NCBI RefSeq assembly: GCF_034190915.1
Contig: NW_026947507.1
Span: 28,758,001-28,822,000 of the forward strand
Direction: 5' to 3'
DNA from: Cavia porcellus
Lineage: Eukaryota; Chordata; Mammalia; Rodentia; Caviidae
DNA: 64,000 nucleotides
Shown in pieces: positions 45,906 to 57,394 of the stretch (position 1 is its first letter; each line of letters opens with the position of its first letter). The position numbers were made by a program, and so were the translations under genes. Under the pieces are notes generated by a model. It was not told the origin of the DNA, searched no databases, and saw nothing but the letters and a program-made list of their open reading frames with translations.

Positions 45906-46709
45906 AGAGGTTTCTGAAGAATCGTCCATCAAATAATATATCATTATAGTTTAATCAGTTCAGACTGTCAATCAATTTGACAATTTTTTATGGAAAATAA
46001 AAACATATGACAACAAGAGAGATTTGACCAGAAACTACTACTGAGTGGCCATTTCTGGTTGTGTGTTGAACAGCATTGATAGCTCAGAAACAATAGAGAC
46101 TGCTAAACACAGTATCCCCTGGGCTTTCATTCTACAACTTTTGCAAAATCAAAAACCAGTAAGCATACATATAAATGCTCTACTTTTAAATAATATCAGA
46201 AAGTAATCAGAAACCAATTATTATGGAACAATGCAGGAAGTTGAAAAGGCCTTTCAGACAATGAGAAAATGATTGAAAATGTTTGTTTGGTTTGCTTTTT
46301 TAGAATGACAATTGGAAGAAATTACTAGACATGAAAATTGATTTATAGACACTGAATTTCACTATTCTATGTGAGTATTTTTATAGAAGGCAGATAACAA
46401 TATGATTTAATAGAACAATTATTTTTAAAGTCAAGTAATTCAGGAAAATGAAAATGTGAAAATCTACACTCAGAATTCTTTCCTATGCTGTGTGCTTCAA
46501 ATTGGGTACTACAGTGGTAATTGCTTTTAACAGATGGCATGCATATTAACTCAGTTTTTAGCTATGTATTAATCACGTAAACATTTTCCCAGAAAACAAT
46601 TGAGTCTTGATATAAATAACATTTACCAAGTTTTTTTTTTTTAAATAAATGACATATTGTGGGCATCTGTTAAAATAGAGTGAATAGTGATGCATTCCAG
46701 TTTTAAAAT
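45906..46709. other. No gene or classified repeat seen
   Basis: AT-rich unassigned sequence. Confidence 0.5.
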
Positions 46710-46721
46710 ATATTATGCTAT

Positions 46722-46823
46722 ATTTTTTTTGTCTTTTTCCTTTTTATCGGTACTGGGGATCGAACTCACAACTGCCTGCTTGCAAGGAAGGTGCTTATGC
46801 CGCTGAGCTAAATCCCCAGCCCC
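46722..46823 (-). mobile_element. ID-type SINE, antisense, with target duplication
   Basis: A T-rich tail 'gtctttttcctttttatcgg' precedes 'tactggggatcgaactcaca' and ends 'ctgagctaaatccccagccc', a nearly intact antisense copy. ATATTATGCTAT occurs at 46710-46721 and exactly at 46824-46835. Confidence 0.95.
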
Positions 46824-46835
46824 ATATTATGCTAT

Positions 46836-47399
46836 TTTATACATTTAATATAATACATATGTCTCAAATCAATGTTTTTAAATTATTCAAATAAGTAATG
46901 TCTCAAATCTAATTTGTTGACTTTCATGAGTAAATAAACCTTAGATATTTAGTTGAAGAACTAAAGGATATATAACATGTTGAATAAGTGCTCTCTTCTT
47001 TTCCACCAAAAGATCCTTACACCTTAATTTATGGAGCCCATAAATCTTACTGTCTGGCAACAGGAACTCTGTAGATCATACTGACTTATGAGTCTTGAGA
47101 TGAGGAGCCTTAAATGTAAGCCCAAGAGTCTGAAAAGAGAGATAAAATTCCAAAGTGGAGAAGGTAACATGAGAAAAGAAGCCAGTACTGACTGACTGAC
47201 AAAATGAATGGATAGATATATAGATATTTCTATATCACAAATACTTATGTGAATATTATAGGTTTTGTACATATATGTATTGCATTGTTCAGCTAAGAAA
47301 GCACAGAAACAGTGACACAGTAGTAGTCCAACTCTTGAGGTAGGAGCTTTATTCTCCACATAGTCACCCAGGAATCCTGGAAAAAGGTCTGATTCTAAG
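46836..47399. other. No gene or classified repeat seen
   Basis: A minus-strand frame of 111 codons (47024-47359) shows no domain I recognise. Confidence 0.45.
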
Positions 47400-47608
47400 A
47401 TATCAGCTCACACTTGTAAACCCAGCAATCAGCAATACAGAAGAGCGATTTCAAGTTCAATCCCACCATAGGCAATTTAGCAACACAATGAAACTCTGCC
47501 TCAAAACAAATTTTAAATATCAGTAAAAATTAATAAAAATTGAATATGTAACTCAATATGAAGGCCCTTAGTTGTGGTTCTATCCCTAGTACTGCTAAAA
47601 AAAGAAAT
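47400..47608 (+). mobile_element. B1-dID-like dimeric SINE
   Basis: The left half 'cagctcacacttgtaaaccc', 'agcgatttcaagttcaatcc', 'caatgaaactctgcctcaaa' is a B1 monomer. After an A-rich linker, 'tgaatatgtaactcaatatg' and 'gtggttctatccctagtact' form the ID half, ending in an A-rich tail. It directly abuts the 5' end of the L1 mosaic. Confidence 0.8.
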
Positions 47609-48105
47609 AGAGGCCCTGGAATTCTATTTTAGCAATAGCCAGTAAGAAGATGCTCAGCTGGCAGCCAATGTGAGCAGAGAGACCAGCCATATCTGCTTCC
47701 ACTTGCCAGCCATGGCAGTCAGAAAGCTTGCTTCCTCAGGCAAACAGCTAGAGCAGGGGCAGGCATCCAGGTAAACCTCGTGCTCCCGCAGGCCACCACT
47801 GAAGAAATTTGCTCTCTTTGGGTAGCCAACACCCATAGGGAGAATCAGGAAAACACTGCTGTGTGCCTGCCTCCATCACAGGAGTCCTAGTGTGGGCTCA
47901 CAGGCTGACAGAAGCCGCTCCAAAACCACAAATCTCTGGCCGTGAAGGAAACCCCAATGTAGCTACATGGGTCTGAAGAAGCCTGCTCCATGGCCTACTA
48001 ACTTTCTGTAAGCCTGGGGTCAGAGAAACTCAGGTGCCTGTCCCATTCTCCTAACTGCAGAGGGGCAGCCATGTGGGAAGTTCCTGGGATCCCAGGACCA
48101 GGAGA

Positions 48106-49146
48106 ATGTCAAGACAAAGGAGCAAAAATCCATCTCAGACAACCAGCCCTCGCAGAACAAGTCTGGGTGATATACTCATGGAAGAAAACAGAAGCCACAC
48201 ATTTGAAATCGCTGAGAGGATAGCAACTGAAGTAAAGAAACAACTTCATGAGATTGTAAAAGTAATCAGATCAGAAATAATATCTCAAGTAAAAGAAGAA
48301 ATCACAAACATAATGAAAGAATTATTCAGCATATCTAGAGAAGACATAGGTAAAAAAGAGGAGCACAGGAACATGATGGAAACCTTGGATGAACAATATA
48401 GAAAGTAATTACAATTATGAAACAGATTCAAAGAGATATCCAGGAAATAAAATGCCAATCAAAAGCTGACAAAACCACTTGAAAAAAATTCAAGATAGAC
48501 TTTCAGTCCTTGAAGATAGCATCACAACTAGCGATCGTGAAAGGAAATATCTCTTAAAAATAACAAGGAACAAAGAAATAGCAATTCAACAGCTGCAAGA
48601 TGACTCAAAAATAATTTAAGAATTATAGGTATCAGTGGAGAAGCAGGGATTAACACAAATAAAATAGAAAGGCTATTTACAGAAGTGGTAGCAGAAAACT
48701 TTCCAAATATGGGAAAAAGACCTGGCTTCAGGTAAGTGAGGCATTTCTCCACCTAGCCATAATCAAAATAAAGCTACACCCAGACATATAATAATCAAGA
48801 TCCCAGAATTCAGCACAAGAACATTATATTAAAAGCTGTTAGAGAGCACAAACAGATCGTCTATAAAGGAAGACCAATTAGAATCACGGCAGACATCTCA
48901 ACACAAACAATCAAGTCAAGAGGAGTTTTGAGTGGTGTTTTAAATCATGCAAGAAAACAACTTTCCAACCCAGATTGATGTACCCTGCAAAACAATGTTT
49001 CAAAATTGTTGAAAGATAAGATACGTCCATGATAAAGAACAACTGAAGGAATGCATGACCACCAAATCAACACTGCAGAGCGTGCTGAAAAACATTCTAG
49101 AGAGAGATAAAGATGATCATGGTTTCAAGAACAGCAGCAGATCATA
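48106..49146 (+). pseudogene. L1 ORF1, frameshifted
   Basis: The start MSRQRSKNPSQTTS aligns with MTKRKTKMQSQTSS of the other L1 ORF1 here. Codons 1-100 are intact and form the coiled-coil region (heptad-rich, ERIATEVKKQLHEIVKVIRS, then VKEEITNIMKELFSISREDI) until a stop at 48406-48408. Later frames show RLFTEVVAENFPNMG, then a region with HIIIKIPEFSTR and a 'gtcaagaggagttttgagtg' RNA-binding segment. The end near 49146 gives about 1041 nt, the normal length. The first 100 codons are well preserved, so the copy is moderately young or was recently functional in its source. An in-frame upstream ATG exists at 48073, but homology favours 48106. Confidence 0.85.
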
Positions 49147-49252
49147 ACTGCCAAATAGGACAGACACTTGAATGATGGGGAGAAGCAGAAGGCCAACGGC
49201 AGGAGGATAGTATGGTAGAGACAAACCAATGTATGCTGGTTGTAACCATATA

Positions 49253-49289
49253 CAAACAACAACAACAACAACAACAACAAAAAAAAAAA
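49253..49289 (+). repeat. (CAA)n repeat with A-run
   Basis: About nine CAA units ending in eleven A residues lie between ORF1 and the ORF2 scrap. Confidence 0.92.
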
Positions 49290-49674
49290 CAGATTGGATC
49301 AAGAAACAAGATCCATTATTGTATGCAATAAACACATTTAATTTGAAAGGAAATTCATAGACTGAAAATTAATAGAGATGACACAGTTGTTCCATATGAC
49401 AAGAGACCAGAACAAAGAAAATGTAACTTGTCCATAAACCACAGATTGGATAAGAAAGATACCGTATTTTCATATAGTGGAAAGCTACCACCTATCAAAT
49501 CTCAATGTTCTTGTAGATAAATGGCTGCAATAGGAGATCATGTGCATCGGGGAAATGGTTTTAACCCATATAGACGATCTTGAACCCCAACATAAAAGAA
49601 GTAGGAGTTAGTGGGATCCAAAAAGCACAAAAGATATTATGAAAGTGATAGTGGAGGAAACAGGAGATAAAGGT

Positions 49675-50380
49675 GGTAACCACTATTAATTTCCTATTGT
49701 CTTGTCTTTAACTCTTGTATCATTTTCTCAATTTTGATAGATTTAGTTTTGTTCTGTTTTATTTTGTTAGATTTTACATGCCTGATGATATGGGTAGCTA
49801 TTTTAAACATGATGCTATGTACTATGGTAATTATTATTGCTTTCCTATCATCTTATTTTGAAATCCTATAATACTTTTATTCTTTTTGTATTGATTGGTT
49901 TTATTCTGTTATGTTTTATTTGATTTTACTGTGTTTAATAGCATGGACAGCTATTTTGAAGAAAACAAAAAATTATGATAGCCATTGTTCACTTCCTGTT
50001 GTCTGATTTTGAAGTCCTATCATGCTTTCTTCCTTTCTTTTGATTGGTTTTAGTCTACTTTCTATTATTTGATTTCAATATGTATCACAGTATGGACCAT
50101 TATCTTGAAGAAAGTTGGAGACATTATGGTAATCATTGTTGATTTCCTATTGTCTTGTTTGAAATCCCATAATATTTCATTCTTTTTGAAATTCTCATTT
50201 TTATAGCAACACAATTTGTAATATTTTTGCTTGTGTTTTCATTGGTTTTATACTGTTTTGTTTTGTTTGAAATTTTGCATGTGAGACTATGGGCAACTAT
50301 TCTGAAGAAAACAAGACACATTATGGTAGCTACTGCTGTATCCTGTTGTCTTGTTTTGATATTCTGTGTTGCTTATATTG
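49675..50380 (+). repeat. L1 3' UTR tandem array, 151-bp units
   Basis: The anchor GGTAATCATTGTTGATTTCC (and variants) begins at 49675, 49826, 49977, 50128 and 50325. The first three intervals are exactly 151 bp. The fourth is 197 bp because of an insertion of about 46 bp ('tttatagcaacacaatttgt'). Each unit contains 'cctattgtcttg', 'gaaatcctataat', 'ttggttttattctgttttg' and 'gggcaactattttgaagaaaac'. The last unit is cut at 50380. Confidence 0.88.
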
Positions 50381-52585
50381 TAAATACAAGGCTATGACAT
50401 GATGTTTTCAGTTTTTCTGGGAAATTACCCAGAGCAGGATAGCTGGATTGAATGGGACCTCCAATATTAGTTTTTTGAGGAACCTCCACACTGATTTCCA
50501 CAGTGGTTCTACCAGTCTACACTCCCACCAACAGTGAAGAAGGAGTCTTTTTTCGCCACAGCCCCTTCAAAATTTGTTACTGTTTCTTTCTTGATGACAA
50601 CTATTCTTTCTGGCATGAGATGGAATCTCAGTGTTGTTTTAATTTGCATTTCTCGAATAACCAGTGATACTGAACTTTTCTACATATATTTTATTTGCAT
50701 TTGTATTTCTTCATCTGAGAAGTTTGTGTTCATCTCAGATGCCTATTTTTGGACTGAGTTTTTGAATTTAGGGGAGTCTGCTTTTCAGTTCTTTGTATGT
50801 TCCTGCATAAGTCTTTTGTCTAAGGGGCAGGTTTTTTTTTCCCACTCTGTGAGTTTTATTTTCACTCTGTTGGTGATTTCTTTCGACTTGCAAAAACTTT
50901 TTAATAAAATGAAATCCTAGTTGTTGATTCTCTGAAGTATACGTCCCATGCAGTTTGCATTTTGTTCATGAACTCTTTGCCTACCCCTATGTATTCAAGA
51001 TTTCTACCTACCTTGATCTTCCAATAGATTTAGTGTTTCTGTTTCAATATTTAGATCTTTGTTCCATTTTGTTTTTAGTGTAGTGCATGGTGATAGACAT
51101 GGGTTAGTTTTAGTCTTTGGCATGTAGAAAGCAAAATTTTCCAGCATCATTTTTAAAAGAGGCTCTCTTTGCTCCAATGAACATGTTTGGCCCTGTGTCA
51201 AATATAAGGTGGCTGAATGTTTTGTAATTGTGTCTGCACCTTGCAATCTGTTTCATTGATCCTCCAATCTGTTTTTTTTTTTCCTTTCCAGTACCATACT
51301 GATATTATCACAGTAGCTTTGGAATATAGATTCAAGTCAGGGATTGTGATGCCTCCTGCCTTGCTTTTGTTGCCTAGGACTGCCTTTGCTATTATAGGTC
51401 TCTTCTGTTCCCAAGTAAATTTTAGGAAAGTTTTCTCTAGATCTCTGAGGTATGTTAATGGTATTTTGTCAGAACTGCATTAAATTGGTACAATAATTTT
51501 GGAAATATTGCCATGTCATGGTTTATGTCAGTGGCCCCCAGGCCTCATGCATTTGCATTATGCATTTGTGACTGGTTCATTGTCTAGCACTTGGATGACA
51601 GTGTCAGTGCTACACACACATGGGGTGGAGCCAGCATACAATGTAATGGCAGGAAGAAGGTGTGTCTCTCTCTTCTGTCGTTTTCTGCCTTGCTGTTTGT
51701 AGCTACCATGAACTGCAGCCCCACCATGCCACCCTGCCTTGGAGCCAACTGAGTATGGACTGAAATCTCCAAAAACTGTAAGAAATAAACCTTTCCTTTC
51801 CCAACTTTGGGCATCAGGTATTTTATCTCAACGACAAGTAAAAAGTAACTAAGACAGGCCATTTTCACAATGTTGGTTCTTCAATCTCCTTTTTTGGGGT
51901 ACTATAATTTTCAATGTATAGATCTTTTTATATTATTTATTAGACTGATTTTTAATTATTTTGCTTTTTTAATGCTGGTGTGAAAGATGTTTTTTCCATA
52001 ATTTCTTTCAGTTAGCTTTTTATTTGTGTATAAGAATGCTATTGACTTTTGAGTACTGACTTTATATCCAGCTGTGCTGCTGAATTCACTTATTAACTCT
52101 AATAGTCTTTTAGTGGAGTTTTGGGGGTCTTCTAAGTAGAGTATCATGTCATCTGCAAGCAATTATAGTTTAACTTCTTCCTTTCCTGTCTTTATTTCTT
52201 TTATTTCTCTCTTTCATCTAATTGCTCTGGCTAAAGCTTTCAAAATTATAGTGAACAGGAGTGATGATAGTGACATGTTTGTCTTATTCCTGATTTTACA
52301 GTGAAAATGTTCAATTTTTGTCCATTTAGTATGATATTGGCTATTGGTTTGTCATAGATGGCTTTTATCAGACTGAGGTAGAAACCATCTATTCCAATTT
52401 TCTTTAGAGTTTTTATCATGAATCAGTGTTTGATTTTATAGGAAACTTTTTCTGCATCTATTGAAATGATCATTCAATTTGGCTCTGGTGATGTGGTGTA
52501 TTATGTTTATTGATTTGCATATGTTGAGTCATCTCTGAATTCCTGGAATGAAACCTACTTGGTCTTAGTGAATATCTTCTTTCTT
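50381..52585 (-). mobile_element. Antisense L1 ORF2 fragment (RT to late ORF2)
   Basis: Read on minus from about 52585 to 50381, this covers ORF2 from near residue 565 (RT domain) to about 70 residues before the C-terminus. Visible are [20 protein letters not shown] (51956-52162, the FADD-type catalytic box with F replaced by L), [17 protein letters not shown] sequence near 51350, and FLKKLILEVPFNPAI near 50470. The 5' end is truncated. The 3' end stops abruptly and meets the plus-strand 3' UTR array. An MaLR LTR is inserted at 51514. The copy is broken by stops and indels. Confidence 0.85.
51514..51856 (+). mobile_element. MaLR (ERVL-MaLR) LTR nested in L1
   Basis: This 343-bp insertion interrupts L1 ORF2. 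It starts TGTCATGGTTTATGTCAGTG, contains 'tgcattatgcatttgtgact', and ends with 'aagaaataaacctttccttt', 'catcaggtattttatctcaa' and AAAAGTAACTAAGACA. The ATAAACC poly-A region and the CTAAGACA terminus are typical of MaLR LTRs. A 5-bp target duplication with one mismatch (TGCCA at 51509-51513, GGCCA at 51857-51861) matches the usual MaLR length. It postdates the L1 fragment. Confidence 0.88.
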
Positions 52586-52589
52586 TTTT

Positions 52590-53100
52590 CCCTGGTGGAA
52601 TCACTTCTGGAAAGATAATACAAAATGTGAAATATAAAAATAATATTATTGATATAAAATATTCCACAGGTTTAAGGATTTATTCTGTTAATGATTAAGC
52701 CCAGTTTTTTTCTGTAAAACTACGGCATTAGTTTAATTCACCATTGTGTTAAACATTTTCCTTTATAAACTTTTGCACAAATGGCTTTCCTTTAGATTGC
52801 AAATACTCTTGAGATTAGTTTAGCAAATATTCCAATTTTTTCCACGATTTAAAGAACTTGTAGTAGTCAAGCATGAGGAATTATTGTTTTCTATCCCATA
52901 TCATGTGAACTTTCCCCACCAAATACTTCCACCTAATAAAAAAACAAAATTGTTCACAGTGCCCTAATTTAGACGGTGGTATCATGAAAACATAATTTTC
53001 AACTCTCTCTGACTTTTCATTACTACTGAAAGCTAGAATAATATTTTTGAAATAAATTTTAATAGAATTAAGGGCCTTTAATGAATCTTCTATTTTATTT
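52590..53100. other. No gene or classified repeat seen
   Basis: AT-rich unassigned sequence after the L1 mosaic. Confidence 0.5.
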
Positions 53101-53106
53101 ATTTAT

Positions 53107-53184
53107 TTTTGGTACCAGGAATGTTCCCAGGGCCCCATGCTCGCCAGATTGGTGCTATGCCACTGAGATACATCCCAGCCCCAA
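53107..53184 (-). mobile_element. ID-type SINE, antisense, old
   Basis: 'ttttggtaccaggaatgttc', 'ccagggccccatgctcgcca' and 'ctatgccactgagatacatc', ending CCCAGCCCC, form an antisense ID body closer to the generic rodent ID form than to the young local copies. AATGAAT flanks both sides (about 53080 and 53186). Confidence 0.8.
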
Positions 53185-53189
53185 ATGAA

Positions 53190-54325
53190 TTAATTTAAAT
53201 GTATAACTCCTATCATTATAGTCTATTGGAAAGAAGAAAATTTTCATAATATTGCCTAATCCAGAGAAAGAATTTAAAACACTGAACTTTAGAAATTGTG
53301 AAGTTTATCCTACACATTTCATTAAGCAAACTTGTACCTAAAGCTTAAAATGCTATTTTTTCTTCTTGCCAGATTAACAACAGACAGATCTGGACTTCTC
53401 ATCCCATCACCACTACCTTATCCTTATTCTCATCATGAATATTTTTAAAAGTAGGTCCACCTTATGATTTAGCTCTTTTATTTTTGTTTATTCAAGTGAA
53501 ATAAAATCAACATGCCAATTTATTTTCTGTGTGCACTGTTCACAGTATCTATGATTTGGAATCAGCCTTGGTGCCTATCAACAGATTAAGGAAAGAGAAA
53601 GACAGAGGTAAAAAATGCATACACATACTTCAAGGAAAGAAAAAATAGTATGATGTTATTCCAAAAGATGACATTACTGTCAGTGAGGTACTTCAGAGGA
53701 TGTTGTATATCACAGAAAATGCACTATACTGCTGTTCCTCAGAGAAGAAATTGAAAATGCTTGTGCAACAATCTCCATGACCAATGCTAACTAAGCAGCA
53801 GTCTGGTAATAAATGTCTTGAAGCCAGTGGAAACTACTCTGAGTAACTCTTATAATTGTCAACGCCAAAGGTAACTTGTATTCCTCTCATGATATCTCAA
53901 TAAATTTAGTACAAAACATTTATGTCTATTTTTCTTTTCCTGAAGCATGCATATACTTTTGGCAGAATCTTTATGTAGTATTATCTGTAAACAATAATTA
54001 AATCCTAGAATTTCTATCAAAATGGATATAAATGTATAAGTATCATGCACTAATCGATCATGTCACTGGAGCTCCACAAATGAGTATAAACATAGAACGT
54101 TGAGTTGAGTGAAAGATATCAGGCACAGGAATACAAATGTTACTATTTTATTTATAAAGTATCTCTCATGTATTCAAGAAGTGACTTTTTTAAAGTGGCT
54201 AGATCACAGAGATCTCTTCACTTAGAGTGGAATACAGTTATTCAAATCTTACTAAATATAAAATAAAACATACTTTTTGAAAACTCAATTCTTTAGAGTC
54301 AATAGAACTTTTATTTCTACTTTGT
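53190..54325. other. No gene or classified repeat seen
   Basis: AT-rich unassigned sequence. Confidence 0.5.
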
Positions 54326-54329
54326 GTGC

Positions 54330-54905
54330 AGCAAAACTAATGTCATGACTGTAGATCCATCAACACAGAGACAAAGAAAATGCAGTATCTACACATAACA
54401 GAATAGTACTCACAGCGAATGATAAATTTGAGATATCTGTAGGGAATGAATGCACTTGGAAAATATAATATTGTGAGATAAATCAGACACACAAGTTTGA
54501 AAATCATAAGGTATCCCTCATTTGAGTAAGGCAGAAGCAAAAAAACAACATAATAAAGGATGGATAGAAGCAAAGAAGGGGATAGATATTTTGATAATGA
54601 AAAGTCCACAAGAAAGAGGGCAGGGGACTAGGGCCGGGAAAGAGGATGTAGAAACAATAAGGTATGCCTTGTGCTGGAGCCTAATAACCTTAATCGGCGT
54701 AAAGATTATGTGTCTTAAATATGACCTGAGAATAATAATGCCAAAAAGGATGTAAATGAGGAAAATGGATCTGGAGGTGGAGGGAGAGATGTGGATGGGA
54801 AGGCGAATGTGATTATAAAATGAAACAAGCTTTGTTAAATTCATGTGCCAACTCTGCAAGATGAACATATACCTCATGTACAAACAAAATAACAAAATAA
54901 AATAA
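54330..54905 (+). mobile_element. Old L1 3' end, sense
   Basis: The order 'tagatccatcaacacagaga', 'ataacagaatagtactcaca', 'ggaatgaatgcacttggaaa' and 'aaggtatccctcatttgagt' follows the late ORF2/3' end of old mammalian L1s. It ends in an A-rich AACAAAATAAAATAAATA tail. It is 5'-truncated and diverged. Frames on either strand inside it are incidental. Confidence 0.68.
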
Positions 54906-54909
54906 ATAC

Positions 54910-56120
54910 AATCTCAATATCAGCATAATTTAAGAAATTGTTAAGTGGTGTCAAAATTGTTTATAAAAGTAAAATTTGGTGTCAGCCACTGACATCAACA
55001 GTGATTATTTAATTCATCAGTACAGAACTCAATTTGATTATGCTAATTGCTTAGTATTTCACAAGAATTAATTTCACTATCAAATCTTAAACAATGATGC
55101 ACAATGAAATTCATGTGAGATAAATTGATTATCATTACATTTTTTCCAAATAATACTTATGAAAATTCAAATTTCCTTTATATCCAATTTATTTTCAATG
55201 TTTTGATTTCATAAATGTATGCTTACATAAAACCACTCTAGAAACCTGTAATGCTTTTATCTACCAGGACGTATTAGTACTTTAAATCGTATCAAGATTT
55301 CTAAAATTCTGATTTATAAAAGTATTTATCCTTAGGATATAAAATAGTGTACGTTACTTAGAAGAATTTCAATAAAGAAAATAGAATTCATTTTTTACAC
55401 ATGCAGAAAAATACAGCTATCATTTTTCCTCAATTTCATAGGATGTTTTAATTTCTTTTGTTGACATTTACAGTAAAATGGAGGCATTCATGAACTACAC
55501 TATACAATTTTTAAAAGCCACCATTGTAAGTCCTATTAGTAAGATCTTCTGTCATGTCTTTCATGGACTGACCCAGATTACTTCCAGGAGATGATGCTAT
55601 CAATGGAGTTGTATGTATTCATCTTAATATTATTAATAATTTTGTTTCTGAAATAGATTGTGAGTTTCAATGATTGTAGCTTAAATTACTGATGATTGTT
55701 TGGCCTAAATAGATTTTACTGTGTATACATTATGATTTTATATTTCTTCTATTCTTACCCGCAGTTTCTCTTTTTCTAGGGTTCATGATTTTGTCTTTTT
55801 TATTTCTTGCAATTTAATAAATATGGATTATCAAAAAGTTATTTTACCAAGTTCAGTGTTAAATATGAGCCTAATACATTTAGATTAGCTAGGAATAAAG
55901 TGGTTGCATTACTCCATAAAAGTATCTGAACTTAGAGGGTTTCGGCCTTGAGCCTCCTTAGTATTAACAACCCAGTGCATCCATTTGAGCAAATTTTACC
56001 TAGACATTTTTTTTGAAAGAGAACAACTCACCTTTCCTTCTACTGCATTAAAATCTGCCCATCATAAATTTCTCTAGCACTGGTCTCCTAGATGTCTAAT
56101 AAGGATAAGAATATCTCCTC
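54910..56120. other. No gene or classified repeat seen
   Basis: AT-rich unassigned sequence. Confidence 0.5.
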
Positions 56121-56123
56121 CTT

Positions 56124-56248
56124 AGCCAAGAGTAGTGGCACACACCTGTAATCCCAGCATGTGGGAAGCAAAGTTAGGAGGATCAGGCCAGCATGGGTGA
56201 GAGAGACACAGCAAAACTCCGACTCAGAAAAAAAAAAAAAAAAAAAAA
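56124..56248 (+). mobile_element. B1-type SINE with poly-A tail
   Basis: 'gccaagagtagtggcacaca', 'cctgtaatcccagcatgtgg', 'ggatcaggccagcatgggtg' and 'agcaaaactccgactcag', with an A21 tail, form a monomeric 7SL-derived SINE in plus orientation. It is the best-preserved B1 in the window. Confidence 0.9.
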
Positions 56249-56249
56249 G

Positions 56250-57390
56250 TCCAGTCATGCTGCCCTGTGTGAAGACTCTGAGCCCTGGGTTCAACCCTCT
56301 GCTCCTAAGGGGAGTTACTTAGAAGGGACTTTTGACTGGATTATTACATTTCTTTTGTAAGAAATGATAAGTACACTAGAAGCACTCCACCAGAAGATGC
56401 AGTTTGTGTTTCTCTGAAGATGGTGATTTGGCTTATTTCCTGAGGGAAGTGAAATGCAGCCACAAGAGAAAGCTGACTCCTTTGTGCTGTGAGGCTTCTG
56501 AGGCTCACACACAACTGTGTACGGGTTGTTTTCTGAAACCTGTGTAGTCATAAAGGAGCAGAACAAAGTAAAGCACAATTCCTGAAGGACTACATAAAAT
56601 ACTGCAAAGGATGCTGCTGAAAGGAACCTCAGGTAAGCAGTGATTTGTGATTCCTTCCTATAATCTTCAGGAGAGATGGTTCCAATACGCTATAGCTGAT
56701 CTTGATACTCCTTAGAACGGAAGACCTCTTGGCAGACAGAGAACACTCTGTTCCCCTAAACAGCAGTATTTTGAAATTTTCATGAATTGCATTTTCTTGG
56801 CCCAGGTTTATCTCAATCATTTCACTTCTAAAAGCTATTAAGTACAAATCTCACATACAACAAAATGTACTAGAGGAACTTTTATTTGAGAAGCATAAAA
56901 ACACTATGCTTTTAATGGGAGCACCAAATACATATTGGCTATCACAGACTCCATAGCTATGTCACTTATGTTTTTTTCAGTTACAGACACTTTCTAAATG
57001 ACTCAATGTGTTGTTAATGGCAATTTCCATAAAATCTGAATATTTTATATTATTTTATTATAACTCAGAAATACAAATACATTAAATGTATGCATTCATT
57101 TCAACTTTCATCCAAATTTGCATTTAAATGTTTGGGTCAACAATAAGTGAATATATTAATTATTTTGCTCTAAGAAAGCTTTTTGTTTTCAAAGCTAAAT
57201 AATCATTGCATTACATAGAGGAATATATTTGTCAAAATTCAACATCTTGCAGTGATGAAGTGTCCCTGAATTAGATATAAAAACAATGTGATTCTTCACA
57301 ATCAAAGCCATTCATGAGACACCCACAGATAAAGTAAATTCAAATGTGAGGGGAAGTTTTTTTCTCTTAGATCTGGAACAATACAAGCAT
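56250..57390. other. No gene or classified repeat seen
   Basis: Mixed-composition unassigned sequence. Minus-strand frames of 72-87 codons at 56315-56578 and 56629-56847 lack domains. Confidence 0.5.
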
Positions 57391-57394
57391 AAGT

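Larger units (their letters stand above)
47609..50380 (+). mobile_element. HAL1-like, internally deleted L1 (ORF1 + ORF2 ends + 3' UTR)
   Basis: In plus orientation this contains a GC-richer 5' UTR (47609-48105) and ORF1 (48106-about 49146). A roughly 85-bp scrap of ORF2 endonuclease sits at about 49291-49375 ('gattggatcaagaaacaaga'). Then comes the extreme ORF2 C-terminus at about 49378-49660 (a DWIRKIPYFHIVESY-like stretch matching EWIKKLWYFYTMEYY in the full-length copy), and a 3' UTR with 151-bp repeats. The reverse transcriptase and most of ORF2 (about 3.4 kb) are absent. This is the layout of half-L1 (HAL1) elements, but it may instead come from rearrangement with the inverted ORF2 piece that follows. 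No poly-A tail is seen at 50380. Confidence 0.72.

Noticed and set aside
49675..50380. CRISPR-like regularly spaced repeats
   Set aside because: The 151-bp period with similarity along the whole unit is a tandem repeat in an L1 3' UTR. There are no short identical repeats with unique spacers, and the genome is mammalian.
51499..51868. Open frames of 67 and 94 codons on either strand
   Set aside because: Both fall in the MaLR LTR inserted in the L1 fragment.
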